DNA of 9,456 nt from Alkaliphilus sp. (GTDB taxonomy: Bacteria > Bacillota > Clostridia > Peptostreptococcales > Natronincolaceae). The DNA lies in assembly GCA_023230535.1 (NCBI GenBank), contig JALNXC010000029.1, positions 1 through 9,456 on the forward strand. Direction: 5' to 3'. Below are positions 1 through 7,110 of the stretch, in pieces; position 1 is the stretch's first letter; the number at the start of each line of letters is the position of its first letter. Under the pieces are notes generated by a model. The model was not told where the DNA came from, did no database searches, and was given only the letters and a program-made list of their open reading frames with translations. Both the position numbers and the translations under genes were made by a program.

Positions 1-27
1 AAAATTAAATATTTATAATCACTTTAA

Positions 28-1296
28 TCATAGGATCCTCGGATGCTCCACCGGTTCCGCCGGCGTTGCAGGATATTGGGCCGGATCAAATTTAAAATAG
101 TCCTCACACCATTCGGAATGCTCTAACACCTCTTCATCCGTACGTAAAAAACATACGTAATATTTGCCCCTCCTGGAAGGGGTGGGATCAAAATGATACC
201 ACTCATCTTCAAATTTGACCAGGCTCCAAGCATGAAAAGATGAATCAGTATCCCTGAGGATCATCATGCTTTCAAAACCTGCCCTCGTCAATAATGCTTT
301 AGAAGTTGCGTAATACGTAAAGCAATCACCTGTGCCTTTTTGTATCCCTCGGGCTGCTTCTTTTGTCCAGTTGGCCTTATCCGAATATCCCGAGTATGTT
401 ATATGTGTTCTTATCCATCTGTAAATTGCCCATAATTGTTCCATTTCCGTCATATCCTCTCTGAGTATGCCGGCAAGAACCTCGTCAACTAAAATATTCA
501 ATTCTTCCTCTGTCACATGATCTGTCGGCTTTTCCCTAACATTGATTATTGCAATCTCGGTTGCCGTATTTCCTGCGGAATCTATAGCGCTGTATATAAC
601 CTCATAGGAACCCGCTTTTTTCAGATTTACCCCGCTGCTGTCGATCTCTAAAGCTATATTTTCATCTTTATTATCCACAACGGTAACATCCCGCCTATAG
701 GAAATTGCCTCGTCTACATAAACAGTCTGATCTTCCACACCGATTATTTCAGGCGGTTCCGTATCTCTTTTTATATTGAGCGATGCATTCAGCTGTGCCC
801 TGTTGCCGCTCGTATCTTCTAATACAACTGAAATCTCCTGCCTCCCCGGCCTACTAAAATCAGGTTCTGCGTCAAAATATATATCAACATCCGTGATATC
901 CGTAACATTTTGCACAAATTCCTCGGGCTCTACCTTTTCATTGACCCAAGTCTCCAAATCCACTGTTTCCCCCGTAGGAGCAATCGTATCTATAACTTCT
1001 ACCTTTGAAGGATAGACCTTTTTACCTATTTTTATTCCCACATCATAGATTCCCGGTATATTTAGGCTGTCTGAGCCCAAATCTGTGGCAAATGTTCCTC
1101 TGTTCTTCTGATTTTTTATGAAATCCGAAACATCCAATGTCTTTGTCCCTGCTTCTATTGTGACGATATCTTTTACCTTGCTTCTACCTAACAGGATAAC
1201 CATAGCCCCCACTAAAACTATCACCGCCAAAATGGCGATTATAATTCTTTTTTTAATTTTGCTTCTACGCATTTTTTCTCTATGAGTTGAGCCCAT
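28..1296 (-). CDS. Membrane-anchored transglutaminase-like protein with Ig-like repeats
   Basis: The 422-residue product has a basic N-terminus and one hydrophobic segment at about residues 18-37, with no lipobox, so it is probably anchored with the rest outside the membrane. Two beta-rich Ig-like modules follow, at about 104-176 and 178-253; the second has the DTEPPEI start and the AGSYEVIYSAIDSAGNTA end typical of bacterial DUF5011/HYR-type domains. The C-terminal domain is transglutaminase-like: GDC (Cys325), FHAW (His355) and FDPTP (Asp370) form a complete Cys-His-Asp triad. Known members of this superfamily act as cysteine peptidases or as amide transferases; which applies here cannot be told. 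It lies 268 nt after the Mur-like ligase gene, beyond a terminator, with its own candidate promoter. The start is uncertain: Met1 or Met9 would serve, and neither has a strong ribosome site. The domain call is firm, the substrate unknown. Confidence 0.85.
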   Translation of the reverse strand: MGSTHREKMRRSKIKKRIIIAILAVIVLVGAMVILLGRSKVKDIVTIEAGTKTLDVSDFIKNQKNRGTFATDLGSDSLNIPGIYDVGIKIGKKVYPSKVEVIDTIAPTGETVDLETWVNEKVEPEEFVQNVTDITDVDIYFDAEPDFSRPGRQEISVVLEDTSGNRAQLNASLNIKRDTEPPEIIGVEDQTVYVDEAISYRRDVTVVDNKDENIALEIDSSGVNLKKAGSYEVIYSAIDSAGNTATEIAIINVREKPTDHVTEEELNILVDEVLAGILREDMTEMEQLWAIYRWIRTHITYSGYSDKANWTKEAARGIQKGTGDCFTYYATSKALLTRAGFESMMILRDTDSSFHAWSLVKFEDEWYHFDPTPSRRGKYYVCFLRTDEEVLEHSEWCEDYFKFDPAQYPATPAEPVEHPRIL

Positions 1297-1361
1297 CCCG
1301 GTTCACTTCCCCGACATACCGAATTTTAATAAATTTATATGAATTTATGCTTTTCAGTCTC

Positions 1362-1418
1362 TGACAATTTTCTTATAATCTTCTATTAAATATTAATGTT
1401 TTATAAAATAATTGTCAA
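1362..1418 (-). promoter_or_regulatory. Candidate sigma-A promoter inside a palindrome, upstream of the transglutaminase-like gene
   Basis: Read on the minus strand, TTGACA (1418-1413) is followed after 17 nt by TAATAT (1395-1390), a perfect -35 and a 4/6 -10. The region is also an inverted repeat: arms 1362-1378 and 1401-1417 match at 15 of 17 positions around a 22-nt centre. The right arm covers most of the -35 element and the -10 falls in the centre, so a dimeric regulator could bind here. That regulatory role is inference. Confidence 0.5.
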
Positions 1419-1437
1419 GCCCGGCCACGTTTGCGGA

Positions 1438-1460
1438 AAAAAGCACAAATAGTGCTTTTT
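1438..1460 (-). terminator. Hairpin terminator after the Mur-like ligase gene
   Basis: A perfect 9-bp stem (AAAAAGCAC with GTGCTTTTT) closes a 5-nt loop. On the minus strand the stem ends in a run of six T, about 105 nt after the Mur-like ligase stop. The stem has only four G-C/C-G pairs but the shape is that of an intrinsic terminator, and it could work in both directions. It separates the two-ligase operon from the transglutaminase-like gene. Confidence 0.65.
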
Positions 1461-1564
1461 CACACAGTCTGACAGCCCCTGCGTTCCCTTATCTCGCTAT
1501 TTATTATTCTAAAATGTACGGATTAAGTTTACCCCGCGGAGAATATATACCCGCTAACTTGACA

Positions 1565-3124
1565 TTATGATAACGCGCCCACGCCCGCTACCCGCTTTTC
1601 TAAGGGTTTAAATAATTTCTCTTTGGAAAAATCTTTTCTTATTTTGAAAATTTGATTGAGCGCAATCTCGGCCCCGTAATCCATTCCCTGACACCCCGCC
1701 AAAAGTATCAAATCACCGGGTTTTGCCTTGGAAATTGCTTCTGCTATTGCATCAGGCAGTTCATCATATAGATCTACCCTTATATTACCTTCGTCCATCA
1801 CCTCTTTAAATACCCTGAGTTCTTCATCTGTCACTCTATCCTTAGAAGTCACATGGGATATGCTCCTAGTTGCAATTATATTATCTAATCCGAGTTTAGG
1901 AGCCCAATTTACAATTGTTTCGGCATTTTCCCTGTTCACCGTAGGTCCTCTCTCGCCTCTGATTGCATATACCAGATGAAGTTTTTCATAATCCATAAAT
2001 TTCAATGTTCCCAAGGTAACATTTATATTTCCGACATTAGCAAAATGATCATCTATAATCTTAATATCATCCTCAAATATAAATTCAAAACGTCTTTCCA
2101 CACCGCCGAATGCCTTCAGCGAATCCTGTATTGTAGAAATAGATACGCCGCACAAAAGCCCGATTATAATAGCCACCATAGAATTATATACTGAATGAAG
2201 ACCGGGAACCGCAAGTTCAATATTAAATTCCACCGGCATATATTCTTTACCGTCAACTTTAAATTGTTTTAAAATCTCAACAGTAAACCTGGCCCTGCCG
2301 GTGCCCAGATCTAAATCTTTGCAGACAACATGCCCCGCATCATTGTTCAGTCCGAACGTAATCACATGTGCCTTCGTCTGATTTATCAGAAGTGCGGAAT
2401 ACGGGCAATCTAAATTGAGTATAGCTATACTATTCTCCCCGGCATTTTTTATAAATCCTGATTTTATTTCAAAATATTTTTCAAAAGAACCGTGAAAATC
2501 AATATGTTCCCGGCTGATGTTATTGAGCGTCACTATATCATACTCGACTTTTTCTACGCGATGCTGCTCAAGTCCGGAAGACGAAACCTCCATTGTTACA
2601 TGTGAAACATTTTTGGCCGCCATTTCATTCAAGTAATATTGCAGATCCAAAGATTCCGGTGTCGTAAGATCCGAAGGAATAAAATAATCATCTGTTTTTA
2701 TGGAAACAGTCCCTAATAGGCCCGTCTTTAAACCCCCGCCCCCAAGAATGGCATCTGTCATAAATGCAGTAGTTGTTTTTCCATTAGTTGCAGTGATACC
2801 TATCATCTTCATTTTTCGAGACGGGTTATCATAAAAAGCCGCTCCCAGCCTAGCCAAAGCCGACCTGCTGTTTTCTACGGCATATTGCGGTATCCCTATA
2901 TCTTCCTGAAAATCCTCAACTACTGCAGCTACGGCACCATTTGCAACCGCTTGGCCTAAATATTTATGCCCATCTGTTTTATAGCCCTTGATACATACAA
3001 AAATATGTCCTTCTTTAACTTTTTGCGAGTGATAGGATATCCCCGAAATAACCAGATCCTTTTTATTTTCATAGTAAACACTTTTAATTTCTATTGCTTT
3101 TAGTAGTTGTTTCAGTCTGCTCAT
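1565..3124 (-). CDS. Divergent Mur ligase (MurE-like, substrate unknown)
   Basis: The 519-residue product has the three-domain layout and length of UDP-MurNAc-tripeptide synthetase. Visible landmarks, numbered from the chosen start: P-loop GITATNGKTTT (109-119), TTPESL (154-159), EVSSSGLEQ (179-187), REHIDFHG (205-212), Lys221 at the place of the carbamylated lysine, HSVYNSMVA (310-318) and GGVERRFE (340-347). The C-terminal domain departs from MurE: the DNPR amino-acid recognition motif is missing (the region around 415-425 reads ATRSISHVTS), and the usual GKGHE near the end is replaced by GCQGMDYG (477-484). It is therefore likely an ATP-dependent ligase for some other amino acid or acceptor. 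The second of two adjacent ATG codons is preferred because AGAGAGGA lies 6 nt before it; a TTG 45 nt upstream is possible but would add residues not typical of MurE. It follows the ATP-grasp gene by 53 nt, probably in one operon. Confidence 0.85.
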   Translation of the reverse strand: MSRLKQLLKAIEIKSVYYENKKDLVISGISYHSQKVKEGHIFVCIKGYKTDGHKYLGQAVANGAVAAVVEDFQEDIGIPQYAVENSRSALARLGAAFYDNPSRKMKMIGITATNGKTTTAFMTDAILGGGGLKTGLLGTVSIKTDDYFIPSDLTTPESLDLQYYLNEMAAKNVSHVTMEVSSSGLEQHRVEKVEYDIVTLNNISREHIDFHGSFEKYFEIKSGFIKNAGENSIAILNLDCPYSALLINQTKAHVITFGLNNDAGHVVCKDLDLGTGRARFTVEILKQFKVDGKEYMPVEFNIELAVPGLHSVYNSMVAIIIGLLCGVSISTIQDSLKAFGGVERRFEFIFEDDIKIIDDHFANVGNINVTLGTLKFMDYEKLHLVYAIRGERGPTVNRENAETIVNWAPKLGLDNIIATRSISHVTSKDRVTDEELRVFKEVMDEGNIRVDLYDELPDAIAEAISKAKPGDLILLAGCQGMDYGAEIALNQIFKIRKDFSKEKLFKPLEKRVAGVGALS

Positions 3125-3130
3125 CATTAA

Positions 3131-3138
3131 TCCTCTCT
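3131..3138 (-). promoter_or_regulatory. Ribosome binding site deciding the Mur-like ligase start
   Basis: On the minus strand AGAGAGGA lies 6 nt before the ATG at 3124 and only 3 nt before the ATG at 3127. The spacing favours the second ATG. Confidence 0.6.
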
Positions 3139-3177
3139 TCCGGCTCAGATAATATACGAAGGATCCCAAATCTCGTC

Positions 3178-4359
3178 CTATCGTATAATTTTATTAAAAA
3201 CATTTCTGACTGTCATTTTAAAAAACTCAAATGCGGGTTTTGGATCATCCAGGCTCCATATCGCATATGCCTTTGGCTTGGACAAGGATTTAATAACTTC
3301 TGCAAAGGATAGTTGTCCGGTTTTAATATAATCCTTTATAGCTAATATGTCCTCATATGCATACCAAAATACGCGATTTGTATCCTCCGTAATGGCTTTG
3401 GGCTCTAGGGGTTGTCCTATCATTTCCATATAAGTTATATAGGGAATATTGAGGCCTACCTTATATATCAAATTATTAAAATTTGTAATTCTCGCATTTA
3501 TCTCTATCAAATAAAATTGCCCGGTTTCCGCATCTTTTTTAAACTCTATTTCGGCAAATCCCTTATATTTAATATCTTCTAAAAATTTTGCCCCTATACC
3601 GTAAAGTTCCGGAACGTATTTTTGTCCCGTATATACGGAGGCCCCAAAATTTATAGGATATTGACGATATTTTTGAGCGGTCATCCAATGGGTCACCTTA
3701 GAATCCCGGTTTAAATACGCGTCAAAGGTATACATGTGATCATCAAACCCCGGTATAATTCTCTGTACGATTACTTCCAAATTTGCATCCCGTGCCTTTT
3801 CTAAGGCCTTTTCTAATTCCTTCTTATTGCTGACTTTAAATATCTTTGTCCTGAATTTTGCCACAAAAGCCGACGAATCTACCGGCTTTACTATGCAGGG
3901 ATATTTAATTATGGTTTCGATTTTTTCGTAAAAACTATCCTCGTTCAGCCTGACTGTTTCCGGTACGGCTACTCCTTTTTCCATGGCAAGCCTATGCAAA
4001 GATTTTTTATTCATCAATCTGATATATAATCCGGCCTCAGTTTGCGGAATAAGGTACCATTTTCTTAATTCATCCAAATATTCGTCCACAACTTCCACAT
4101 ATGCATCATGGCATGGAATGAGAACCGGAGGTAAGATCTCTTTTTGGGCATACTCTTTTAAAAATTTTATAAACCCTTCTTTATCTTTTTTATAATGGGG
4201 GGCGATCGGTTTTTCGGAACAATATTTTGATTTCGCCCCATATCTGTCCCTGTCGGAATAATCTATGGCCACAGTATGTATTCCCATAGAGCCCAGGCAT
4301 CTGATGGCGCTCAAGCCTATATAATAATTACTCCCTAAAATCACTGCCTTATTCTTCAC
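3178..4359 (-). CDS. ATP-grasp carboxylate-amine ligase
   Basis: The 393-residue product has an ATP-grasp layout. An N-terminal Rossmann-like pre-ATP-grasp domain (KNKAVILGSNYYIGLSAIR) comes first. Then come the lysine strand YPCIVKPV (Lys158), the QRIIPG segment (199-204), FAEIEFKK (268-275), and the metal-binding FYLIEINAR (Glu286, Asn288). It resembles the COG3919 group of predicted carboligases, which includes the enterococcal D-aspartate ligase that extends the peptidoglycan stem peptide. Such enzymes activate a carboxylate as acyl phosphate and join it to an amine. The substrate here cannot be read from sequence. A longer reading frame opens with ATG at 4392, but GTG at 4359 is preferred: GGGGAGT lies just upstream and the Rossmann strand starts right after. 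Stop and the next gene's start are 53 nt apart, which suggests co-expression with the Mur-like ligase. Confidence 0.85.
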   Translation of the reverse strand: MKNKAVILGSNYYIGLSAIRCLGSMGIHTVAIDYSDRDRYGAKSKYCSEKPIAPHYKKDKEGFIKFLKEYAQKEILPPVLIPCHDAYVEVVDEYLDELRKWYLIPQTEAGLYIRLMNKKSLHRLAMEKGVAVPETVRLNEDSFYEKIETIIKYPCIVKPVDSSAFVAKFRTKIFKVSNKKELEKALEKARDANLEVIVQRIIPGFDDHMYTFDAYLNRDSKVTHWMTAQKYRQYPINFGASVYTGQKYVPELYGIGAKFLEDIKYKGFAEIEFKKDAETGQFYLIEINARITNFNNLIYKVGLNIPYITYMEMIGQPLEPKAITEDTNRVFWYAYEDILAIKDYIKTGQLSFAEVIKSLSKPKAYAIWSLDDPKPAFEFFKMTVRNVFNKIIR

Positions 4360-4365
4360 TTGATC

Positions 4366-4372
4366 ACTCCCC
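4366..4372 (-). promoter_or_regulatory. Ribosome binding site deciding a GTG start for the ATP-grasp gene
   Basis: GGGGAGT on the minus strand is 6 nt before GTG at 4359. The upstream in-frame ATG codons (4392 and 4386) have no comparable site, so the first 11 residues of the longest frame are probably not translated. Confidence 0.65.
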
Positions 4373-4516
4373 ACGTATATTGACATATACAAATTAACCT
4401 AAACATATATAGTTATAGTGCCATATTGACGGCAAATTTGCAATATAAAAGTATGTAAAACTGATGTTGCGCAATTGTCCAATTATGCGTTTCTAAATAA
4501 TTATCATCAGATTTAT

Positions 4517-4696
4517 GAAGAATAAACTTTTAAACCGCCCCTCCGCTTACAAATTTGAAGAAGTATAACCACACGCAAAAAATTAGAATTGCAAACTCGC
4601 TACGCTCAAACAGTGCAACTCTTACAAATTTTTTACTTAGTGGATACTTCTGCTCAAATTTTCCAGAGTCGGGTCTTGTTTAAAGGTTTATTCTTC
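4517..4696. repeat. Long imperfect hairpin 1 of the intergenic element
   Basis: The end arms 4517-4535 and 4678-4696 are complementary at 18 of 19 positions. Further in, the arms keep pairing with small bulges (AGAAGTAT near 4560 with ATACTTCT near 4655; AAAAAATT near 4580 with AATTTTTT near 4630). The tip holds GCAAACTCGCTACGCTC at 4591-4607, which recurs in hairpin 3. Size and form fit a MITE-like or REP-like palindromic repeat. Confidence 0.65.
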
Positions 4697-4845
4697 AAAT
4701 GTAATTTCATTGTTTATAAAACTTACTGTTTTTAAGATACTAAGACTGTCAGGGTTTCAAACCATAATAAACGTGTAATATATAAGCGCTTTAAAAGTGG
4801 CATGCTTTTAAGAACTTAATAAAAAATACAGTGAGATTACATTTG
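4696..4845. repeat. Hairpin 2 of the intergenic element
   Basis: The arms 4696-4712 and 4829-4845 are complementary at 15 of 17 positions. The inner part is AT-rich and pairs poorly, apart from a tiny GGTTTCAAACC hairpin. Its left arm starts at the base where hairpin 1 ends. Confidence 0.5.
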
Positions 4846-4847
4846 CA

Positions 4848-4975
4848 GAATATGACTATAACTCTCAGTGAGTTGAAATGAAAAATCCGTTTAAAAATTG
4901 CGCATGTCCGAGCGTAGCGAGTTTGCGAATTTTAGGATTTTTTATTGAAACGAACTGTAAGAGTTATTCATATTC
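4848..4975. repeat. Long imperfect hairpin 3 of the intergenic element
   Basis: The end arms 4848-4865 and 4960-4975 pair fully apart from a 2-nt bulge. Inner segments such as GAAATGAAAAATCC and GGATTTTTTATTGAAAC also pair with a few bulges. The tip contains GAGCGTAGCGAGTTTGC at 4910-4926, identical to the reverse complement of the tip of hairpin 1, so the two hairpins are members of one family in opposite orientation. Confidence 0.6.
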
Positions 4976-5049
4976 GAAACCGTAATCGAACGTATTTTTT
5001 ATTAGGTTTTATATATTATACTATGTCGCATAATTAGACAAATACGCAC

Positions 5050-5079
5050 GAAAAGGGGCGGACCTAAGTGTCCGCCCCT
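5050..5079 (-). terminator. Rho-independent terminator of the fchA-like gene
   Basis: A perfect 10-bp GC-rich stem (AGGGGCGGAC with GTCCGCCCCT) closes a 6-nt loop, and on the minus strand it is followed by TTTTCG. It begins about 28 nt after the stop codon. The hairpin is a sequence relative of the 65-bp tandem repeat hairpins at 7118-7272, so it may be a dispersed repeat now serving as a terminator. Confidence 0.75.
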
Positions 5080-5107
5080 ATACATAATTAACAAGCCCAA
5101 TATTTAT

Positions 5108-5749
5108 TTAATATCCTATTCTGGTATATACAATTTTTAATAATTCATCTCTGATTTTTGCAGCTTCAGCTATAATACCATCACTTTCCGCCTTTTTCGC
5201 CGCTTTATATTCTTCATCTTTTATACTATTCAAGTTTATGTATACATTGAATAAAGCTCCTTCTATTCCCGCATAAGCCATCAATGAACCTACGCCCACG
5301 TCAGTGATAGCCATCGCATTTCCGTGATCTGCAAATACTCTTCCGATTCTGAGTATTTCAAGACCTTGTTTTGCGGTATTTAGCGGAACTTCTAAGGCAT
5401 TTGTCGTTGCTTCCGCCAGAGCCTCTTTTCTTGCTGCTTTTTGTTCATCCGTATCTTTCGGCATTCTGAGTGCCTCCATATAGGCATCAAATGCTGCCTT
5501 GTCTTTATCGATAGAATCATATAATTCATTTTTTAATCTAACAAATCCATCATAACTATCTTGGAAAGCCTTTCTGGTTTCTTCATCCAAAGATTCATAA
5601 GCTTTTTTGCCAAATGTTAAATTACCCACCATGAGCATAAGGGATGATCCCAAACTACTTGCTAAAGCCGCGGCGCTCCCTCCCACCAGCGTTGAATCTT
5701 TGCTCTCCAATGAATCCATAAAATTCCTAATAGTTTCATCTACAAACAT
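5108..5749 (-). CDS. fchA: Cyclodeaminase/cyclohydrolase family protein (FchA-like)
   Basis: The 213-residue product matches the stand-alone form of the formimidoyltetrahydrofolate cyclodeaminase fold (FTCD_C family). Landmarks: the glycine-rich start STLVGGSAAALASSLG (19-34), MVGNLTFGKK (40-49), the DKDKAAFDAYMEALRMPK segment (81-98), VPLNTA (121-126), GNAMAITDVGVGSLMA (143-158) and GALFNVYINL (164-173). The length is normal for the family. Members either release ammonia from 5-formimino-THF or hydrolyse 5,10-methenyl-THF to 10-formyl-THF. In clostridia they serve one-carbon metabolism, including purine or glycine fermentation and the acetyl-CoA pathway. No partner folate genes lie nearby, so which reaction applies is open. 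It is a cytoplasmic protein. AGGAGGAGG 7 nt before the ATG gives a strong ribosome site. The gene appears to be transcribed alone, between two hairpin terminators. Confidence 0.85.
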   Translation of the reverse strand: MFVDETIRNFMDSLESKDSTLVGGSAAALASSLGSSLMLMVGNLTFGKKAYESLDEETRKAFQDSYDGFVRLKNELYDSIDKDKAAFDAYMEALRMPKDTDEQKAARKEALAEATTNALEVPLNTAKQGLEILRIGRVFADHGNAMAITDVGVGSLMAYAGIEGALFNVYINLNSIKDEEYKAAKKAESDGIIAEAAKIRDELLKIVYTRIGY

Positions 5750-5843
5750 AAATTTTCCTCCTCCTGTAAATATTTTAAATCCTTTGTTTTCAATACAACT
5801 CTATCATATTGAAATGATTTAGTCTATATATTCATTGTTAATA

Positions 5844-5872
5844 TTTATACAAATTATAATAATTATGTGCAA
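5844..5872 (-). promoter_or_regulatory. Candidate promoter of the fchA-like gene
   Basis: On the minus strand TTGCAC (5872-5867) is followed after 17 nt by TATAAA (5849-5844). The -10 is good and the -35 weak. It sits just after the ddl terminator and about 95 nt before the start codon. The stretch is very AT-rich, so chance matches are likely. Confidence 0.3.
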
Positions 5873-5873
5873 T

Positions 5874-5897
5874 AAAAAACAATTCGGAAGCACCGAA
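5874..5897 (-). terminator. Putative terminator of ddl
   Basis: On the minus strand a 5-bp perfect stem TTCGG / CCGAA with a 5-nt loop is followed by TTGTTTTTTATT, about 35 nt after the ddl stop. The stem is short, so it may be a weak terminator. Confidence 0.5.
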
Positions 5898-5930
5898 AAA
5901 ATCCCAAAAGACTTTGATAGCAATAATAGA

Positions 5931-7031
5931 CTAACTGTTTTTTTCATTGAAACGCTCAATAGCAAGCATTATTAATCTGTCTATCAACTCCCCGTACTCA
6001 ATTCCTATAGTCTGCATCATTTTAGGATACATGCTTATTTTTGTAAAACCGGGCATGGTATTGACCTCATTTAACAGAACGCGATTGGTTGCCCTTTCGA
6101 TAAAGAAATCTACCCGAGCAAGCCCTGTGCAATCCAAGATTTTATACACTTTGATAGCCGTATTCCTTATTTTTTCGGTTTCATCTTCCGATAGTTCGGC
6201 CGGTATCACAAATTGGGTAGTACCCGCAATATATTTGTCATGATAATCATAGAATTCTGCCGACGGTATTATTTCTGCCGGTAGGGATGCAATAGGATTA
6301 TCATTGCCAAGAACGGCACACTCTATTTCTCTCCCCTTAATAGTCTCCTCTATTACAATCTTTCTGTCATATTTGCCTGCTGATTCTATAGACTTCTTTA
6401 GCTCGCCCCTGTCATATGCCTTGGTTATCCCTACACTTGAGCCCATATTAGCGGGCTTAACAAAAATAGGATATTCAAAGTTATCTTCTATCTCATGTAT
6501 AATATTCGTTTCATCTTCTCTATATTGTTTAAACATTATCACAGCATATTTCGCCTGAGGAATCCCATCCGCCTGTAAGAGTTTTTTAGCAATTGCTTTA
6601 TCCATCGCTACGGAAGAAGCCAATACTCCCGCACCGACATAGGGTACATTCATCATTTCAAATAATCCCTGTATTGTTCCGTCTTCACCGAAGGGGCCGT
6701 GCAACACCGGAAAGACGACATCTATTTTCTCTGTCCTGTTGTCACCCAATATTACAATGCCCCTGTCTTCGCCCATTGGCAATAGGGACATATGATTTTT
6801 AAAACCTTTTTCTTCTTTAGATTCATCTGCAATCTTTTCCCAATTCCCGTTTTCTATTTCATCTATGGGACCCTCATACAATTTCCAAATGCCTTCTTTG
6901 GTGATTCCAACCGTAATAATGTTGTACTTGTTTTTATCCATAGACCTGAGTATGGATGCGGCCGATATCAGAGAAATTTCATGTTCTCCGGATCTCCCGC
7001 CGAATATGACCATCACATTTTTCTTTTTCAT
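5931..7031 (-). CDS. ddl: D-alanine--D-alanine ligase
   Basis: The 366-residue cytoplasmic enzyme joins two D-alanines using ATP, giving the dipeptide that MurF adds to the peptidoglycan precursor. Landmarks: FGGRSGEHEIS (10-20), HGPFGEDGTIQG (111-122), the ATP-grasp segment VKPANMGSSVG (191-201), FYDYHDKY (260-267), ARVDFF (305-310) and the metal and substrate loop NEVNTMPGFT (321-330). The tyrosine-rich YDYHDKY loop is that of D-Ala-D-Ala ligases; the VanA/VanB-type loop of D-Ala-D-lactate enzymes is absent, so vancomycin resistance is not indicated. The length is normal. AAGG lies 7 nt before the ATG. It stands alone between the tandem repeat tract and a likely terminator, with no murF, alr or van genes in view. 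Confidence 0.95.
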   Translation of the reverse strand: MKKKNVMVIFGGRSGEHEISLISAASILRSMDKNKYNIITVGITKEGIWKLYEGPIDEIENGNWEKIADESKEEKGFKNHMSLLPMGEDRGIVILGDNRTEKIDVVFPVLHGPFGEDGTIQGLFEMMNVPYVGAGVLASSVAMDKAIAKKLLQADGIPQAKYAVIMFKQYREDETNIIHEIEDNFEYPIFVKPANMGSSVGITKAYDRGELKKSIESAGKYDRKIVIEETIKGREIECAVLGNDNPIASLPAEIIPSAEFYDYHDKYIAGTTQFVIPAELSEDETEKIRNTAIKVYKILDCTGLARVDFFIERATNRVLLNEVNTMPGFTKISMYPKMMQTIGIEYGELIDRLIMLAIERFNEKNS

Positions 7032-7061
7032 ATCAACACCTTCTTTCCTACTGACATTATT

Positions 7062-7090
7062 ATTCTATCTTTGTTTGATTTATTATTCAA
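7062..7090 (-). promoter_or_regulatory. Candidate sigma-A promoter of ddl
   Basis: On the minus strand TTGAAT (7090-7085) is followed after 17 nt by TAGAAT (7067-7062), giving 4/6 and 5/6 matches. Transcription would start near 7055, some 25 nt before the start codon. It lies between the tandem repeats and ddl, so ddl need not depend on read-through from spoIIR. Confidence 0.5.
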
Positions 7091-7110
7091 TGACAAACAT
7101 AAAAAGCAAA

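Larger units (their letters stand above)
4466..5050. repeat. 585-bp nested inverted-repeat (cloverleaf-like) intergenic element
   Basis: This gene-free stretch between the fchA-like and ATP-grasp genes is made of inverted repeats. Outer arms are 4466-4489 and 5027-5050 (19 of 24 match; the inner 15, TTGTCCAATTATGCG against CGCATAATTAGACAA, match at 14). Inside lie three hairpins almost end to end: 4517-4696, 4696-4845 and 4848-4975. The whole can be drawn as a four-way junction. No reading frame of note is present. It may be a decayed mobile element, nested MITE-like insertions, or a structured RNA; the sequence does not decide. Confidence 0.65.

Noticed and set aside
1565..3169. Canonical MurE with a TTG start
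   Set aside because: The DNPR motif is missing, and the extra residues after TTG do not look like a MurE start; the ATG at 3124 has the better-spaced ribosome site, although AGGA also lies before the TTG.
4393..5107. A riboswitch, T-box leader or integron attC site in the gene-free region
   Set aside because: I see no T-box AGGGTGG core followed by an antiterminator and no recognisable ligand-binding core. There are no attC-type GTTRRRY ends or integrase, and the structure is symmetric, as in palindromic repeats.
5931..7031. A vancomycin-resistance D-Ala-D-Lac ligase
   Set aside because: The YDYHDKY loop is the D-Ala-D-Ala type and there are no vanH or vanX genes next to it.
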